Positions 7,892-15,052 are shown, counted from the stretch's first letter. The stretch: 64,000 bases of DNA from Thermococcus sp. (GCF_015521605.1 NZ_WANV01000036.1:62001-126000), one strand, 5' to 3'. Notes: generated from the sequence alone by a model not told the origin. Program-made: numbers and translations.

Positions 7892-8514
7892 CTCCTCCAA
7901 AGCTCAAAAAGGGAAATACTGTATTTCTTCGGCGCTGGCCTATTTCGAACTGCAGTCGTTATTATTTTGTCTATATCACCGTATTCACTCTGTGCGATCC
8001 ATCGTATGAACTTCATAAGAAACTCTCGAGGAGGATCAAGTTTGCTTTTTTTACATCCTCTGCTACCATAATTCCAATCCTGCTCGGCCATTAATAATGA
8101 GCCATAAAAAACCGTCACATCAGAGGGATCGAGTTCCATTGAGAAAGTTATGTTCCGAACGTCATCTAGAACTCTATTTATATCTTCTCCATGGTTAATT
8201 CGTTCAAATGCCAAAAACACAGTCTTTGCATTCTCTTCATCACTTATCCGTTTAAGATAAAGGTCAAAGAACAACCGAACATGTGTTGGGGCAAATTCCT
8301 TTCTTCCCATAGGGTGGAGAACTACTTTAAAATCTCCAGGACATATCTTGTCCGTTCTAACAACGTAGACCTTGGTTCCGTTGGAGCCAGAATATAACAA
8401 GGCCCTTCCACCTTCTTTAATGACTCTACGGGTCTTTTGGGTCTCCTTTATTTCTGCAGGTTTTAAATTTTGGACTATCTCAAAAACATCATCTACCTTC
8501 ACGAACTTCACCAA
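7888..8514 (-). CDS. Uncharacterized methyltransferase-associated protein, paralogue of 10143-10946
   Basis: A 208-residue protein I do not recognise. Two blocks match the protein at 10143-10946: residues 61-110 (DFKVVLHP..., then APTHVRLFFDLYLKR) and 137-173 (LLMAEQDWNYG ... PPREFLMKFIRW). The start is uncertain: TTG 8514 is the longest, but GTG 8502 has GGTG six bases upstream. It lies 23 bases behind the Dam-type gene on the same strand, so the two are probably one transcript. A restriction endonuclease or accessory subunit is the obvious guess from position, but I see no PD-(D/E)XK, HNH or GIY-YIG motif. Confidence 0.75.
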   Translation of the reverse strand: MVKFVKVDDVFEIVQNLKPAEIKETQKTRRVIKEGGRALLYSGSNGTKVYVVRTDKICPGDFKVVLHPMGRKEFAPTHVRLFFDLYLKRISDEENAKTVFLAFERINHGEDINRVLDDVRNITFSMELDPSDVTVFYGSLLMAEQDWNYGSRGCKKSKLDPPREFLMKFIRWIAQSEYGDIDKIITTAVRNRPAPKKYSISLFELWRS

Positions 8515-8537
8515 ATATCAAAAGAAGGTAGAACTTT

Positions 8538-9488
8538 TTAAGTAGATCGCTCTGCAACAGTTAAATATTCAACAAGCGACTTAGAAGCCACCAAAGTCTT
8601 TGATCTACCGTTGTTTACGAGAAGCTTTGCTCTTTCACGACCCACTCGTAATTCCGCAGTAACATTTGTAACGAGCATCTCTGGAACTTCCCCCCTGCGG
8701 TCGGCTTTTGAGTTTATTGGCCTCTTTGCGTAGATCTTGAGTATCTCAAACCCTTCTATTCCCTCATACAGCTCACGAACCGGCTTTACATAGGAGTTGC
8801 TCAGGATAAAGTAAACCCCTTTCTTATGAAGCTCAAGGCAAACATCTCTAAGGCGCTCCTGGTCTTCTTTGCTAAAATCTTCCTTCGAATAACTAGTAAA
8901 ACTGGCAGTTTCTGAAACTGGGTGATAGGGGGGATCAAAATAAACCAGATCTCCAGGCTTGGCAACTCTCAATATATAAGTGAAGTCTTCGTTGTAAATC
9001 TTGAGCTTTTTCAAAACTTCACTGGCCTTTCTTAATCGCTCTTCATCCACTATCTTGGGGTTTTTGTATCTTCCAAACGGGACATTGAATTCTCCCTTTC
9101 TATTCTCACGGTATAACCCATTGAAGGCAGTTTTATTCAAGTATAAAAGCAAGCTCGCGAGTCTGATATTCGGAATCTTAAATCCGTTTCTGACTATCTC
9201 ATTGAACTCAGAACGGGCCTTGTAAAAGTATTCTTTCTCATTTTTGTGCCTCTTTGCGTCTTCAATTAGTTCATCGACATAGTCTCTAACGACAATATAG
9301 AAGTTTATGAGCTTGGGATTTATGTCATTTATAGTCCCCCTCTTAGGTTCCATCCAGAAGGTAACTGCACCACCGCCAAAAAATGGCTCATGGAACGTTC
9401 TATTTTTAAAGTCCTCTGGCATTAATGCAACAATTTCAGGAAGTATCTGCCTCTTTCCGCCAGCCCACTTAAGGATAGGTTCTGCCAT
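8538..9488 (-). CDS. Dam-type DNA adenine methyltransferase (D12 class)
   Basis: A 316-residue N6-adenine methyltransferase. Residues 6-14 (LKWAGGKRQ) and 35-42 (PFFGGGAV) form the AdoMet site, and DPPY is at 185-188. The segment LNKTAFNGLYRENRKGEFN (117-135) is characteristic of Dam/DpnM/MboI enzymes, most of which methylate GATC. About 45 residues beyond the catalytic domain are unusual. GGAGG precedes ATG 9488 by about ten bases. The promoter region (9556-9591) has two GTGCAACA boxes flanking a TATA-like stretch. No DpnII-type endonuclease is present; the gene just downstream encodes the uncharacterized 208-residue protein. Confidence 0.9.
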   Translation of the reverse strand: MAEPILKWAGGKRQILPEIVALMPEDFKNRTFHEPFFGGGAVTFWMEPKRGTINDINPKLINFYIVVRDYVDELIEDAKRHKNEKEYFYKARSEFNEIVRNGFKIPNIRLASLLLYLNKTAFNGLYRENRKGEFNVPFGRYKNPKIVDEERLRKASEVLKKLKIYNEDFTYILRVAKPGDLVYFDPPYHPVSETASFTSYSKEDFSKEDQERLRDVCLELHKKGVYFILSNSYVKPVRELYEGIEGFEILKIYAKRPINSKADRRGEVPEMLVTNVTAELRVGRERAKLLVNNGRSKTLVASKSLVEYLTVAERST

Positions 9489-9555
9489 CGATTACATCCT
9501 CCTATGCTGTTACGTTATTTAGATCATGCCCTAATAAGGCATTCGATAATACTAC

Positions 9556-9591
9556 GTGCAACATAAATATAAAATTTTTGGTGCAACATAA
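9556..9591 (-). promoter_or_regulatory. Paired GTGCAACATAA boxes around the dam promoter
   Basis: GTGCAACATAA occurs at 9556-9566 and again at 9581-9591, 25 bp apart as direct repeats. Between them lies an AT-rich stretch that reads TTTTATATTTA on the minus strand and can act as the TATA box of the dam gene. A protein bound to both boxes would cover that promoter. The next gene upstream encodes the likely DNA-binding partner. Confidence 0.6.
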
Positions 9592-9594
9592 TAT

Positions 9595-10044
9595 TCACGA
9601 TTTATACTCAAGACCCAATCTCTTTCTAATATAGTTAGATATGTCCAATCCTTCCTTCTGCGCCTGTTTGAAAATTTTCTCGTATTCCTCCTCAGTAACG
9701 CGGATTGATAACCATTTATTCCGCTTGTTTTTGGCAGCTAACGTCCTAGCTTCAATTTCCCATATTTCCTTAAGGGCCCTAGCTTTTTTCTTGAGTAGTT
9801 TAGTACTATTTAACCCTGAAAATTCCCTAGCAAGAATTTTCTTGAAATCAGAAACTACTTGGGGGTCTCCTTTAGAATACTTAACAAACTCATTCACGGC
9901 CAGTTCAACGGCAGTAGTTTCATTTGGAACATTTTCAGATTTCAGTATAACTTCAAAAGCCCTAGTTCCAGCAACGGGAATTTTTAGCTTACGGGTAGCT
10001 GGAGTCTTTAACGCTATGAGCTGTTCTATAATCCTTTCAAACAT
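9595..10044 (-). CDS. Ribbon-helix-helix regulator (149 aa)
   Basis: Residues 111-143 (WLSIRVTEEEYEKIFKQAQ, then GLDISNYIRKRLG) have the strand-helix-helix pattern of RHH proteins, which bind DNA as dimers. The first 110 residues are helical and unassigned. ATG 10044 has GGGGGT at 10049-10054; the longer frame from 10071 lies before it. The gene is divergent from the 267-residue protein and upstream of dam on the same strand. A GTGCAACA box precedes it (10063-10070) and two more precede dam, so self-regulation plus control of dam is a reasonable inference. A MobC- or CopG-like plasmid function is an alternative. Confidence 0.72.
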   Translation of the reverse strand: MFERIIEQLIALKTPATRKLKIPVAGTRAFEVILKSENVPNETTAVELAVNEFVKYSKGDPQVVSDFKKILAREFSGLNSTKLLKKKARALKEIWEIEARTLAAKNKRNKWLSIRVTEEEYEKIFKQAQKEGLDISNYIRKRLGLEYKS

Positions 10045-10062
10045 GAGTACCCCCAATATAAC

Positions 10063-10088
10063 GTGCAACACAAAAGGATTTAAATGTT
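10063..10088. promoter_or_regulatory. Divergent promoter with third GTGCAACA box
   Basis: GTGCAACA at 10063-10070 lies beside ATTTAAAT (10079-10086), which is symmetrical and can act as the TATA element for both the RHH gene on the minus strand and the 267-residue gene on the plus strand. On the RHH side the box falls between TATA and start, a repressor position. Confidence 0.5.
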
Positions 10089-10142
10089 AACCCCTTGAAA
10101 AATTTAAGAATTCCAAAAACAGAATATAATCTTGGGATATCC

Positions 10143-10946
10143 ATGCCAGAAACTGTAGAGAGGATATTAAAAACCGGGGACATTGTCAGAATCACTATTC
10201 TAGAAAAGGAGAGTAATAAGATCAAGAGCTTTAAAATAGCAATTCATGACAAAGAAAAGGACAAACCAAAGACAGAATTTGAAGTCCCAAGCAAATGGTA
10301 TTTACCTCTAAAAACATACAACAAAGAGATGCTAATAGAATTTAAACCAATCAAACCATCCCCACATGGATGGATAGAAATTGAATTGAGAAAAGGAAGG
10401 GGGAAAGGCAAATACAAAGAATCTGATTTTAGAGTAACCCTACTCCGACCTGAAAAATATACTCCGTCACATGCCAGATTACTTTTCGATTTTTATACAA
10501 GACTTAAGCATGACAAAAAGATTGGAGAAGAAATATTCAAGCTAATCGAAGGTATTTACACTGGGACTCCTGCAGAAGATATTATCACGAAAAATCAAAT
10601 CGCTATTGAAAGGATAAACAAAACCCCCGGTATGGATATTAGAGCATTTCTTAAACTCCTTGAGCTGATATTTATACAGGAGGATCTAAACTATCCCCCA
10701 GATAAAAAGAACTCAACAGGAAAATATTATGAAGGACGCGACAAGACGTTTAGTTTATTCAGGAAGGTTAAAAATGGAAAGAAACCCATTGAAGCTCTTA
10801 TGGAGGCAGATCTCAGCATAAAATTAGACCCCAACAAATTCTCAATCAACATAAACAACCTCATTGAGGTCCTTGTTAATGTTTATAATAATGAAAATAA
10901 TGTGATAGAAGCACTTGAAGAACTCGGGATCAAGATAGGAAGCTAA
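10143..10946 (+). CDS. Uncharacterized island protein, paralogue of 7888-8514
   Basis: A 267-residue, Lys-rich protein of unknown function. Residues 95-141 (DFRVTLLRPEKYTPSHARL, then LFDFY) and 170-209 (IFIQEDLNYPP ... GRDKTFSLFRKV) align with the 208-residue protein beside dam. An N-terminal region of about 90 residues and a C-terminal region of about 60 are extra. ATG 10143 is preferred to TTG 10095, because the latter would lie only about 10 bases from the TATA box; no strong ribosome binding site is seen. Strong AT bias and isolation from housekeeping genes suggest horizontal transfer. The pair could be effectors or endonucleases of the two methyltransferases; this is not demonstrated. 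Confidence 0.7.
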   Translation: MPETVERILKTGDIVRITILEKESNKIKSFKIAIHDKEKDKPKTEFEVPSKWYLPLKTYNKEMLIEFKPIKPSPHGWIEIELRKGRGKGKYKESDFRVTLLRPEKYTPSHARLLFDFYTRLKHDKKIGEEIFKLIEGIYTGTPAEDIITKNQIAIERINKTPGMDIRAFLKLLELIFIQEDLNYPPDKKNSTGKYYEGRDKTFSLFRKVKNGKKPIEALMEADLSIKLDPNKFSININNLIEVLVNVYNNENNVIEALEELGIKIGS

Positions 10947-11060
10947 AACCATAATCTCAACTTCATCACCAACAAAAAGCGCTGGAGCGGCCACCTGATG
11001 GGTAAAGCGATGAGAGAGTTGCCAGAGGAAGACTACAAGCTGATTGAAGGGCTGCTTTGA
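10947..11060 (+). pseudogene. Possible in-frame remnant after the stop of the 267-residue gene
   Basis: After the TAA at 10944-10946 the same frame stays open for 37 codons and looks protein-like: [19 protein letters not shown], then YKLIEGLL and a stop. It has no start or promoter of its own. It may be the tail of an older gene cut by the island, or a former C-terminal extension. Confidence 0.3.
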
Positions 11061-11110
11061 CTTTTCATTTTGAATAACAATCTCGAATTTTTTGATGGTT
11101 GTTATCCAAA

Positions 11111-11369
11111 TTTGCTTGTGTAAAGCTTGGCCAAAATGTTCCGACGCTAAAATTTGCCATGAGGGAGTTTGTACGTGCCTCTCGCTGGGAGTTAGTTGAG
11201 AGGGCTTTCTTGGGTTGATGGCCGATATTTAGGGGTTCATCCCTTCCGCGCCCTTCGGGCGCTATTGAAGTGAACCCCTGTCAAAAACGGGTTTGAGAGC
11301 GAAAGCCACTGAGAGTAAGACTACAAGAAGCACGTACGAACTTTGATGAAACTTTACGCAGGCCAAGTT
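11111..11369. repeat. MITE-like long palindrome, copy A
   Basis: About 260 bp with imperfect inverted ends: TTTGCTTGTGTAAAGCTTGG at the left and, at the right, CTTTGATGAAACTTTACGCAGG. Inner arms GTACGTGC/GCACGTAC and GGCTTTC/GAAAGCC lead to AGGGGTTCA/TGAACCCCT around a central hairpin GCGCCCTTCGGGCGC (11248-11262). There is no open frame of note. The same layout occurs at 13587-13855, so this is a dispersed element without its own transposase. Confidence 0.65.
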
Positions 11370-11378
11370 TGGGGGTGT

Positions 11379-11525
11379 GGGGGCGTTAGCCCCCCGGAGG
11401 ACTAAGGAATAAGGAAGGTGGGGAAACGTAGTTTCCCAGGTTTTTAGAGAAAAAGCGGGGTTGTGGGGTGGAACCCCACTCCAGGGGTTTGAGAGTACAG
11501 AGAGATAAGGGGGCGGAGCCCCCTT
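11379..11525. repeat. Array of four GC-rich hairpins
   Basis: In order: GGGGGC-GTTA-GCCCCC (11379-11394), GGGAAAC-GTA-GTTTCCC (11421-11437), GTGGGG-TGGAA-CCCCAC (11463-11479), AAGGGGGC-GGA-GCCCCCTT (11507-11525). The first three types recur in the same order on the opposite strand at 57477-57607. The last ends 12 bp from the 3' end of tRNA-His. Between the arrays there is no gene. Confidence 0.75.
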
Positions 11526-11537
11526 GTCTTTCGTTTC

Positions 11538-11614
11538 TGGGGCCAGGGCCGGGATTTGAACCCGGGCTAGGGGATCCACAGTCCCCTGTGCTAACCAGGC
11601 TACACCACCCTGGC
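11538..11614 (-). tRNA. tRNA-His (GTG), CCA encoded
   Basis: On the minus strand the acceptor is GCCAGGG paired with CCCTGGC, followed by C73 and an encoded CCA. The anticodon arm GGGGA-CTGTGGA-TCCCC gives anticodon GTG; the T arm is CCGGG-TTCAAAT-CCCGG. A G at 11615 just before the 5' end can be the G(-1) opposite C73 that histidyl-tRNA synthetase requires. A TATA-like TTTATAAAG lies about 30 bases upstream. Confidence 0.95.
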
Positions 11615-11755
11615 CATTTCCAGCTAAACCTTTTGGGTTAGCTTTATAAAGTTTTCGACAGAAGGGCGTGAAAGAGGGAGCTGAGACCTTTTACATACCA
11701 TAACTGAGGTCTGAAGCGAGATTTAGGCGCTCAGGAGGATATGGGAGGTTTAGAG

Positions 11756-12394
11756 ATGAAGGCAAAGCGCGAAGCGCTCACCAGCCTCTTCACGGCGATG
11801 AAGGAAGGGAAGGTTGACGCCGATATACTGGACCTCCTTCTTCTCATAAACTCCATTGATGGCATCTATACGACCTCTTCCTGCTCCGGCAGGATTGGCA
11901 TCATCGAGGAGCCCGCTCTCGGAGCGAAGCCCCTCTCAAGGTGGCTCATAAAAGTCCACCGCCCGATAGAGTTTGAGGAGGCAAAGATGGCCCTAAAAAA
12001 CGCCAGAGACGGCCTCATATTCCTCAAGAGCCAGCCGCCGATATTCCACGTCGTGGCAGAGGACCTGGAGCGGGCTAGGAGGCTCCACGAGCTCGGTCTC
12101 GCGAGCGGCTTCAAGTACACCACCTTCAAGGTAATCTCAAAAAGATACCTCGTCGAGATAAACGCCACCGAGTACCTCACCGCCCCCCTCGGGAGGGAGG
12201 GCAACGTCCTCGTCAGCGACGAGTACCTGCGCTTTGCCCTGGAAGTCGGCAATGACATGCTCAGGCGCTCGAAAGGGAGGCTTCCGCGCCTTGAGGAGAA
12301 CTTCAAAAAACTGAGAGAAGAGCTTGGCGAAGATGAACTGTTCTACGAGCTCGCCGAGGAATTCAGGATGGGGGAAAACTGGAGGCTTCCCTAA
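11756..12394 (+). CDS. taw3: tRNA(Phe) wyosine N4-methyltransferase Taw3 (TYW3)
   Basis: A 212-residue member of the TYW3/Taw3 family, which methylates the wyosine precursor at position 37 of tRNA-Phe. The Ser/Cys-rich segment TTSSCSGRIG (residues 35-44) and the later KVHRPI and QPPIFHVVAEDL segments are diagnostic. ATG 11756 is chosen over 11741 because GGGAGGT (11743-11749) is at the right distance. It is convergent with lplA, with adjacent stops (12394/12395). The other Taw genes are not in the window. Confidence 0.9.
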   Translation: MKAKREALTSLFTAMKEGKVDADILDLLLLINSIDGIYTTSSCSGRIGIIEEPALGAKPLSRWLIKVHRPIEFEEAKMALKNARDGLIFLKSQPPIFHVVAEDLERARRLHELGLASGFKYTTFKVISKRYLVEINATEYLTAPLGREGNVLVSDEYLRFALEVGNDMLRRSKGRLPRLEENFKKLREELGEDELFYELAEEFRMGENWRLP

Positions 12395-13144
12395 TCAGCG
12401 CATCTCGTTCCACTCAGGGTTTCCGTATTTCTCCTCTATCAGCTTCTCCGCCAGCCCGAGCTCGTAGTCAGTCAGTTCCCCTTCCTCCATGGGGAACGCG
12501 TTGAAGAAGCTGTTTTTGAGAAGCTCGTAGGCCTCCCAGCGGCCGAGCTTTATTCCCTCGCGCTCCAGCGTTGTAACGCGCTCCCATATCGAGGACACGC
12601 CCTTGTCCGCCAGCTTTGCCTTGGAGACCCTCAGAACCTTCCCCAGTATCTCAACGCGGGTGGAGTACATGAAGGTGCCGTGCTGGAGGATTACCCCCTT
12701 CCTCCTCGTCTGGGCGGAGCCGCTTATCTTCTTCCCGTTGGCCACGATGTCGTTGAGGCCGGAAAAGCCCGCATCAAGGCCGAGCTCCTTCAGGGCATCG
12801 ACGAGGGGCCCTGCGAGGTAGCGGTAGCTCGTCTCGACGTTCCTGAGCATCGGGTGGTAGTCCTCCCCGACGACCACAGAGTATGTTATCTCTCCGAACT
12901 CGTCGTGGAACACCGAGCCACCGCCGGTTATTCTCCTCACGACAGGAACCCCAAGCCTCTTAGCTTCCCCAAGGTTGACGTCGTGGACGACGCTCTGGAA
13001 GCGGCCTATTGTCACCGAGCTCGGACTGAAGGCGTAGAGCCTGACCGTGTCGGGAGCTTTTCCCTCTATTCTGGCGCGCATTATCGCCTCGTCTATGGCC
13101 ATCTGAACCTCGGGTCGGGCGACTATGAGCGGAATAAACCTCAT
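12395..13144 (-). CDS. lplA: Lipoate-protein ligase A family, catalytic domain
   Basis: A 249-residue ligase that attaches lipoate to carrier proteins such as glycine-cleavage H protein. RRITGGGSVFHD (near residue 90) and the NDIVANGKKISGSAQ loop with its lysine (near 150) are the lipoyl-AMP binding signatures. In Thermococcales the LplA N- and C-terminal parts are often separate genes; the last 40 residues here do not look like a full accessory domain, so a partner elsewhere is possible. GGTG precedes ATG 13144. The lipoyl synthase subunit gene lipS1 is at 57.6 kb. Confidence 0.87.
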   Translation of the reverse strand: MRFIPLIVARPEVQMAIDEAIMRARIEGKAPDTVRLYAFSPSSVTIGRFQSVVHDVNLGEAKRLGVPVVRRITGGGSVFHDEFGEITYSVVVGEDYHPMLRNVETSYRYLAGPLVDALKELGLDAGFSGLNDIVANGKKISGSAQTRRKGVILQHGTFMYSTRVEILGKVLRVSKAKLADKGVSSIWERVTTLEREGIKLGRWEAYELLKNSFFNAFPMEEGELTDYELGLAEKLIEEKYGNPEWNEMR

Positions 13145-13186
13145 GACATCACCAAAGTTAAAAGGTCGTGAGCGTTTTTAAGCCCA

Positions 13187-13246
13187 GCGATGATGAGGCC
13201 CAAGCCCTTCCGAGGCGACGATGAGGAGAGCGGTCACCACTGAGCG
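13187..13246 (+). ncRNA. Candidate box C/D guide RNA
   Basis: Box C ATGATGA (13190-13196), a D'-like CCGA (13210-13213), a C'-like GATGAGG (13220-13226) and box D CTGA (13240-13243) are spaced as in archaeal C/D RNAs with two guides of about 12-13 nt. A TATA-like GTTTTTAAG lies at 13174-13182, rather close. It sits in the gap upstream of lplA. D' and C' are imperfect. Confidence 0.5.
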
Positions 13247-13555
13247 GACTTTGCTAGCGCAAGTTTGATCAAAAGTCTCTTTCTCTTTTCAACCGACCCG
13301 AAAACTGGAGCGTGCACTTTTCACTTTTTTATTCTGGCATCAGAAGGACGCCTTGAGGAGAGCAAACACCAAGGGACAACAAACGGTGAGTAACTCACGA
13401 AAATTTGGAATCCTAGAGGAGCACGCACCCTTTCCACCATCCGTAAGGACGCTTGAACGACAGTGAAAGCGGCGCTGAAGCTTTTAAAAAAAGCTCCACC
13501 AAAAGTCTGTAGCTCTTTGCAGCAGATTTTCATCAAGAATCTGTTATGCAGGTTC
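13247..13555. repeat. Degenerate third copy of the palindromic element (tentative)
   Basis: TTTGCTAGCGCAAGTTTG (13250-13267) followed by ATCAAAAGTC resembles the left end of copies A and B. The right part, GATTTTCATCAAGAATCTG up to TGCAGG (about 13525-13552), resembles their right ends. The middle shares GTGCAC/GAGCACGC-type arms but has drifted. No gene is credible in the stretch. Confidence 0.35.
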
Positions 13556-13565
13556 TTGGGGGTGT

Positions 13566-13581
13566 GGGGGCGGTAGCCCCC
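13566..13581. repeat. GC-rich hairpin GGGGGC-GGTA-GCCCCC
   Basis: Same type, with the same leading GGGGGTGT, as the hairpin at 11379-11394. Here it precedes the MITE-like copy; in copy A it follows it. Confidence 0.7.
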
Positions 13582-13586
13582 CAGCA

Positions 13587-13855
13587 ACCTTTGCTTGCGC
13601 AAAGCTTGACCAAATGATTCTGACTTTATTCAATCGCCTTGGAGCAGTTCGTACGTGCTTTGTAATGGGAAGGCTTGTAGTTGGCTTTCTTGGGTAGAGT
13701 AGCCGATATCTGCTGGGTTTATCTCCTTCGCGCCCTTCGGGCGCTATGGAAAGTAAACCACATCCAAAAAAGTCAGTTTGAGTGTGAAAGCCACTGGAGA
13801 TAAAGCACTTGAAAAGCACGTACAAACTTTGATGAAACTTTGCGCAGGCAAAGTT
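13587..13855. repeat. MITE-like long palindrome, copy B
   Basis: Ends ACCTTTGCTTGCGCAAAGC (left) and CTTTGATGAAACTTTGCGCA (right) are inverted repeats. Inner arms and the central hairpin GCGCCCTTCGGGCGC (13730-13744) match copy A at 11111-11369. The length is about 270 bp and there is no coding potential. Confidence 0.65.
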
Positions 13856-13862
13856 TCTTTCC

Positions 13863-13925
13863 GTGGGGCGAAGCCCCACTACGGGGGTTTGAGAGTACAG
13901 AGAGATAAGGGGGCGGAGCCCCCTT
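13863..13925. repeat. Two GC-rich hairpins beside copy B
   Basis: GTGGGGC-GAA-GCCCCAC (13863-13879) and AAGGGGGC-GGA-GCCCCCTT (13907-13925). The linker GGGTTTGAGAGTACAGAGAG and the second hairpin are essentially identical to 11484-11525. Confidence 0.75.
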
Positions 13926-13988
13926 GTCTTTCGTTGGGTCAGGGGCCGATTAGCTCATCATCGGAGCCCTCGGACACCTACCCTCACA

Positions 13989-14465
13989 TCATCCCAGACC
14001 GAGGTGTTCCCTTATGATCAGCGGGATCAGGCCGATCTTGGGAAAGACCACCAGGGCCTTATCCTCGACGGCGTAGGCAGGCACGCAGGGCACCATGCCG
14101 TAGGGCGTTGGGAAGTCGGGGTCAGGAGCCCAGTTGTTATCTCCCCAAGTCACGAAGCACTTCTCGACCTTCCCACCCAGTTCGACCGTCTCTATCTCCC
14201 TGACGCGGTGGATTATTGGGTATTCGTAACCGGGCCGTTTGTAGACTATAACGTCACCGACGTGGACGTCGTCTATGTTCTCCTCGTTTATCCCCTTGAG
14301 CAGGACGACGTCGCCCCGATAAAACACGGGCTCCATGGACTCGCTGACAACTATCACGAGGGGCGAGTCCGTATGAAGGGCCACCTTAAGGCCCACCTGG
14401 AGGGCGAAAACGGCCAGCAGGGCTATCAGTATCCACGCTAAATCCTTCTTCCATGAGTCCTCCAT
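13989..14465 (-). CDS. Signal peptidase I, archaeal SEC11 type
   Basis: A 158-residue membrane serine protease that removes signal peptides from secreted preproteins outside the membrane. A membrane segment at 9-28 is followed by SESMEP with the catalytic Ser43, HRV with His86 (archaeal and ER enzymes use His instead of Lys), and GDNNWAPDPD. A second hydrophobic segment lies near the C terminus. The gene begins inside the end of the DUF531 gene (28-base overlap), so the two are co-transcribed. Confidence 0.92.
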   Translation of the reverse strand: MEDSWKKDLAWILIALLAVFALQVGLKVALHTDSPLVIVVSESMEPVFYRGDVVLLKGINEENIDDVHVGDVIVYKRPGYEYPIIHRVREIETVELGGKVEKCFVTWGDNNWAPDPDFPTPYGMVPCVPAYAVEDKALVVFPKIGLIPLIIREHLGLG

Positions 14466-14989
14466 TTCAGCGCCTCCATGATGGTGCTTATTCTCGCAGG
14501 TATGGCACCTATCGCGGTGCAGGTTTCAAGGCTCACTCTCTTTCCAGTGATGTCCATATGGTAGCGGGCGGTCTTAAATATTTCCTTCGGGAGCCCGTGC
14601 CTGCCAAGGCCGACCAGGAGGAGGAAACTCTCGCCCCTCAAAGCCCTCTCCGCAAGCTCGATGGGGGTTATCTCCTTCTCTTCGCTCGGCTTTCTCGTTG
14701 TGGCAACGGGGACACCGAACTGCGGCGGAAAGCCCCTCCTGGGAAACTCTAGGAGGTGAAAGCGGCTTCTCTCGGCCAGCTCAAGGAGGTACCTGCCGCC
14801 CTCGCCTATCGTGGTGTGAGAGCTTATCTCCCGGGCAACGTCGAGAGGCTTTCCTTCAAAGGGAAAGCCAACCAGTGCTAGATGGAAGCCGTAGGCATAG
14901 GCTATCGGGCCAGCCCTGGCTATCGCCCTGAGGTGGGCCTCATGGAGCTTCTTAGGGTCGTACGTGTTGTAAAGGGCCAGAGTCAGCAT
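14438..14989 (-). CDS. DUF531 family protein
   Basis: A 183-residue archaeal protein that I identify as DUF531 from its start (MLTLALYNTYDPKKLHEAH) and the ITGKRVSLETCTAIGAIPAR motif near the C terminus. The LLVGLGRHGLPKEIF loop followed by that motif resembles the knot region of SPOUT RNA methyltransferases; this is an inference. GAGG lies close before ATG 14989. It is in an operon with the signal peptidase. Confidence 0.72.
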   Translation of the reverse strand: MLTLALYNTYDPKKLHEAHLRAIARAGPIAYAYGFHLALVGFPFEGKPLDVAREISSHTTIGEGGRYLLELAERSRFHLLEFPRRGFPPQFGVPVATTRKPSEEKEITPIELAERALRGESFLLLVGLGRHGLPKEIFKTARYHMDITGKRVSLETCTAIGAIPARISTIMEALKWRTHGRRI

Positions 14990-15052
14990 CTTTCCTCACT
15001 TAGAGTGGCCAACAAAGGTTTATAAGGATTTAGAACAAACTAAAAAGTTAGG

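Noticed and set aside
7888-9488. A DpnII-type system (Dam methyltransferase, second methyltransferase, DpnII endonuclease)
   Set aside because: The gene layout is suggestive, but the 208-residue protein does not resemble DpnII as I recall it.
9551-10070. CRISPR array
   Set aside because: The GTGCAACA repeats are only 8-11 bp, three copies, with unequal gaps; they are promoter boxes.
10095-10142. TTG start for the 267-residue protein
   Set aside because: It lies about 10 bases from the TATA box, upstream of the expected transcription start.
11262-11579. 105-codon minus-strand frame
   Set aside because: It crosses the tRNA-His gene, four hairpins and the MITE-like copy.
6478-11614. tRNA-His as attachment site of an integrated element
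   Set aside because: No second copy of the tRNA 3' end was seen at the left border and no integrase gene is present.
13321-13879. Two minus-strand frames of about 93 and 111 codons
   Set aside because: They lie wholly in repeat DNA and have no start signals or coherent protein character.
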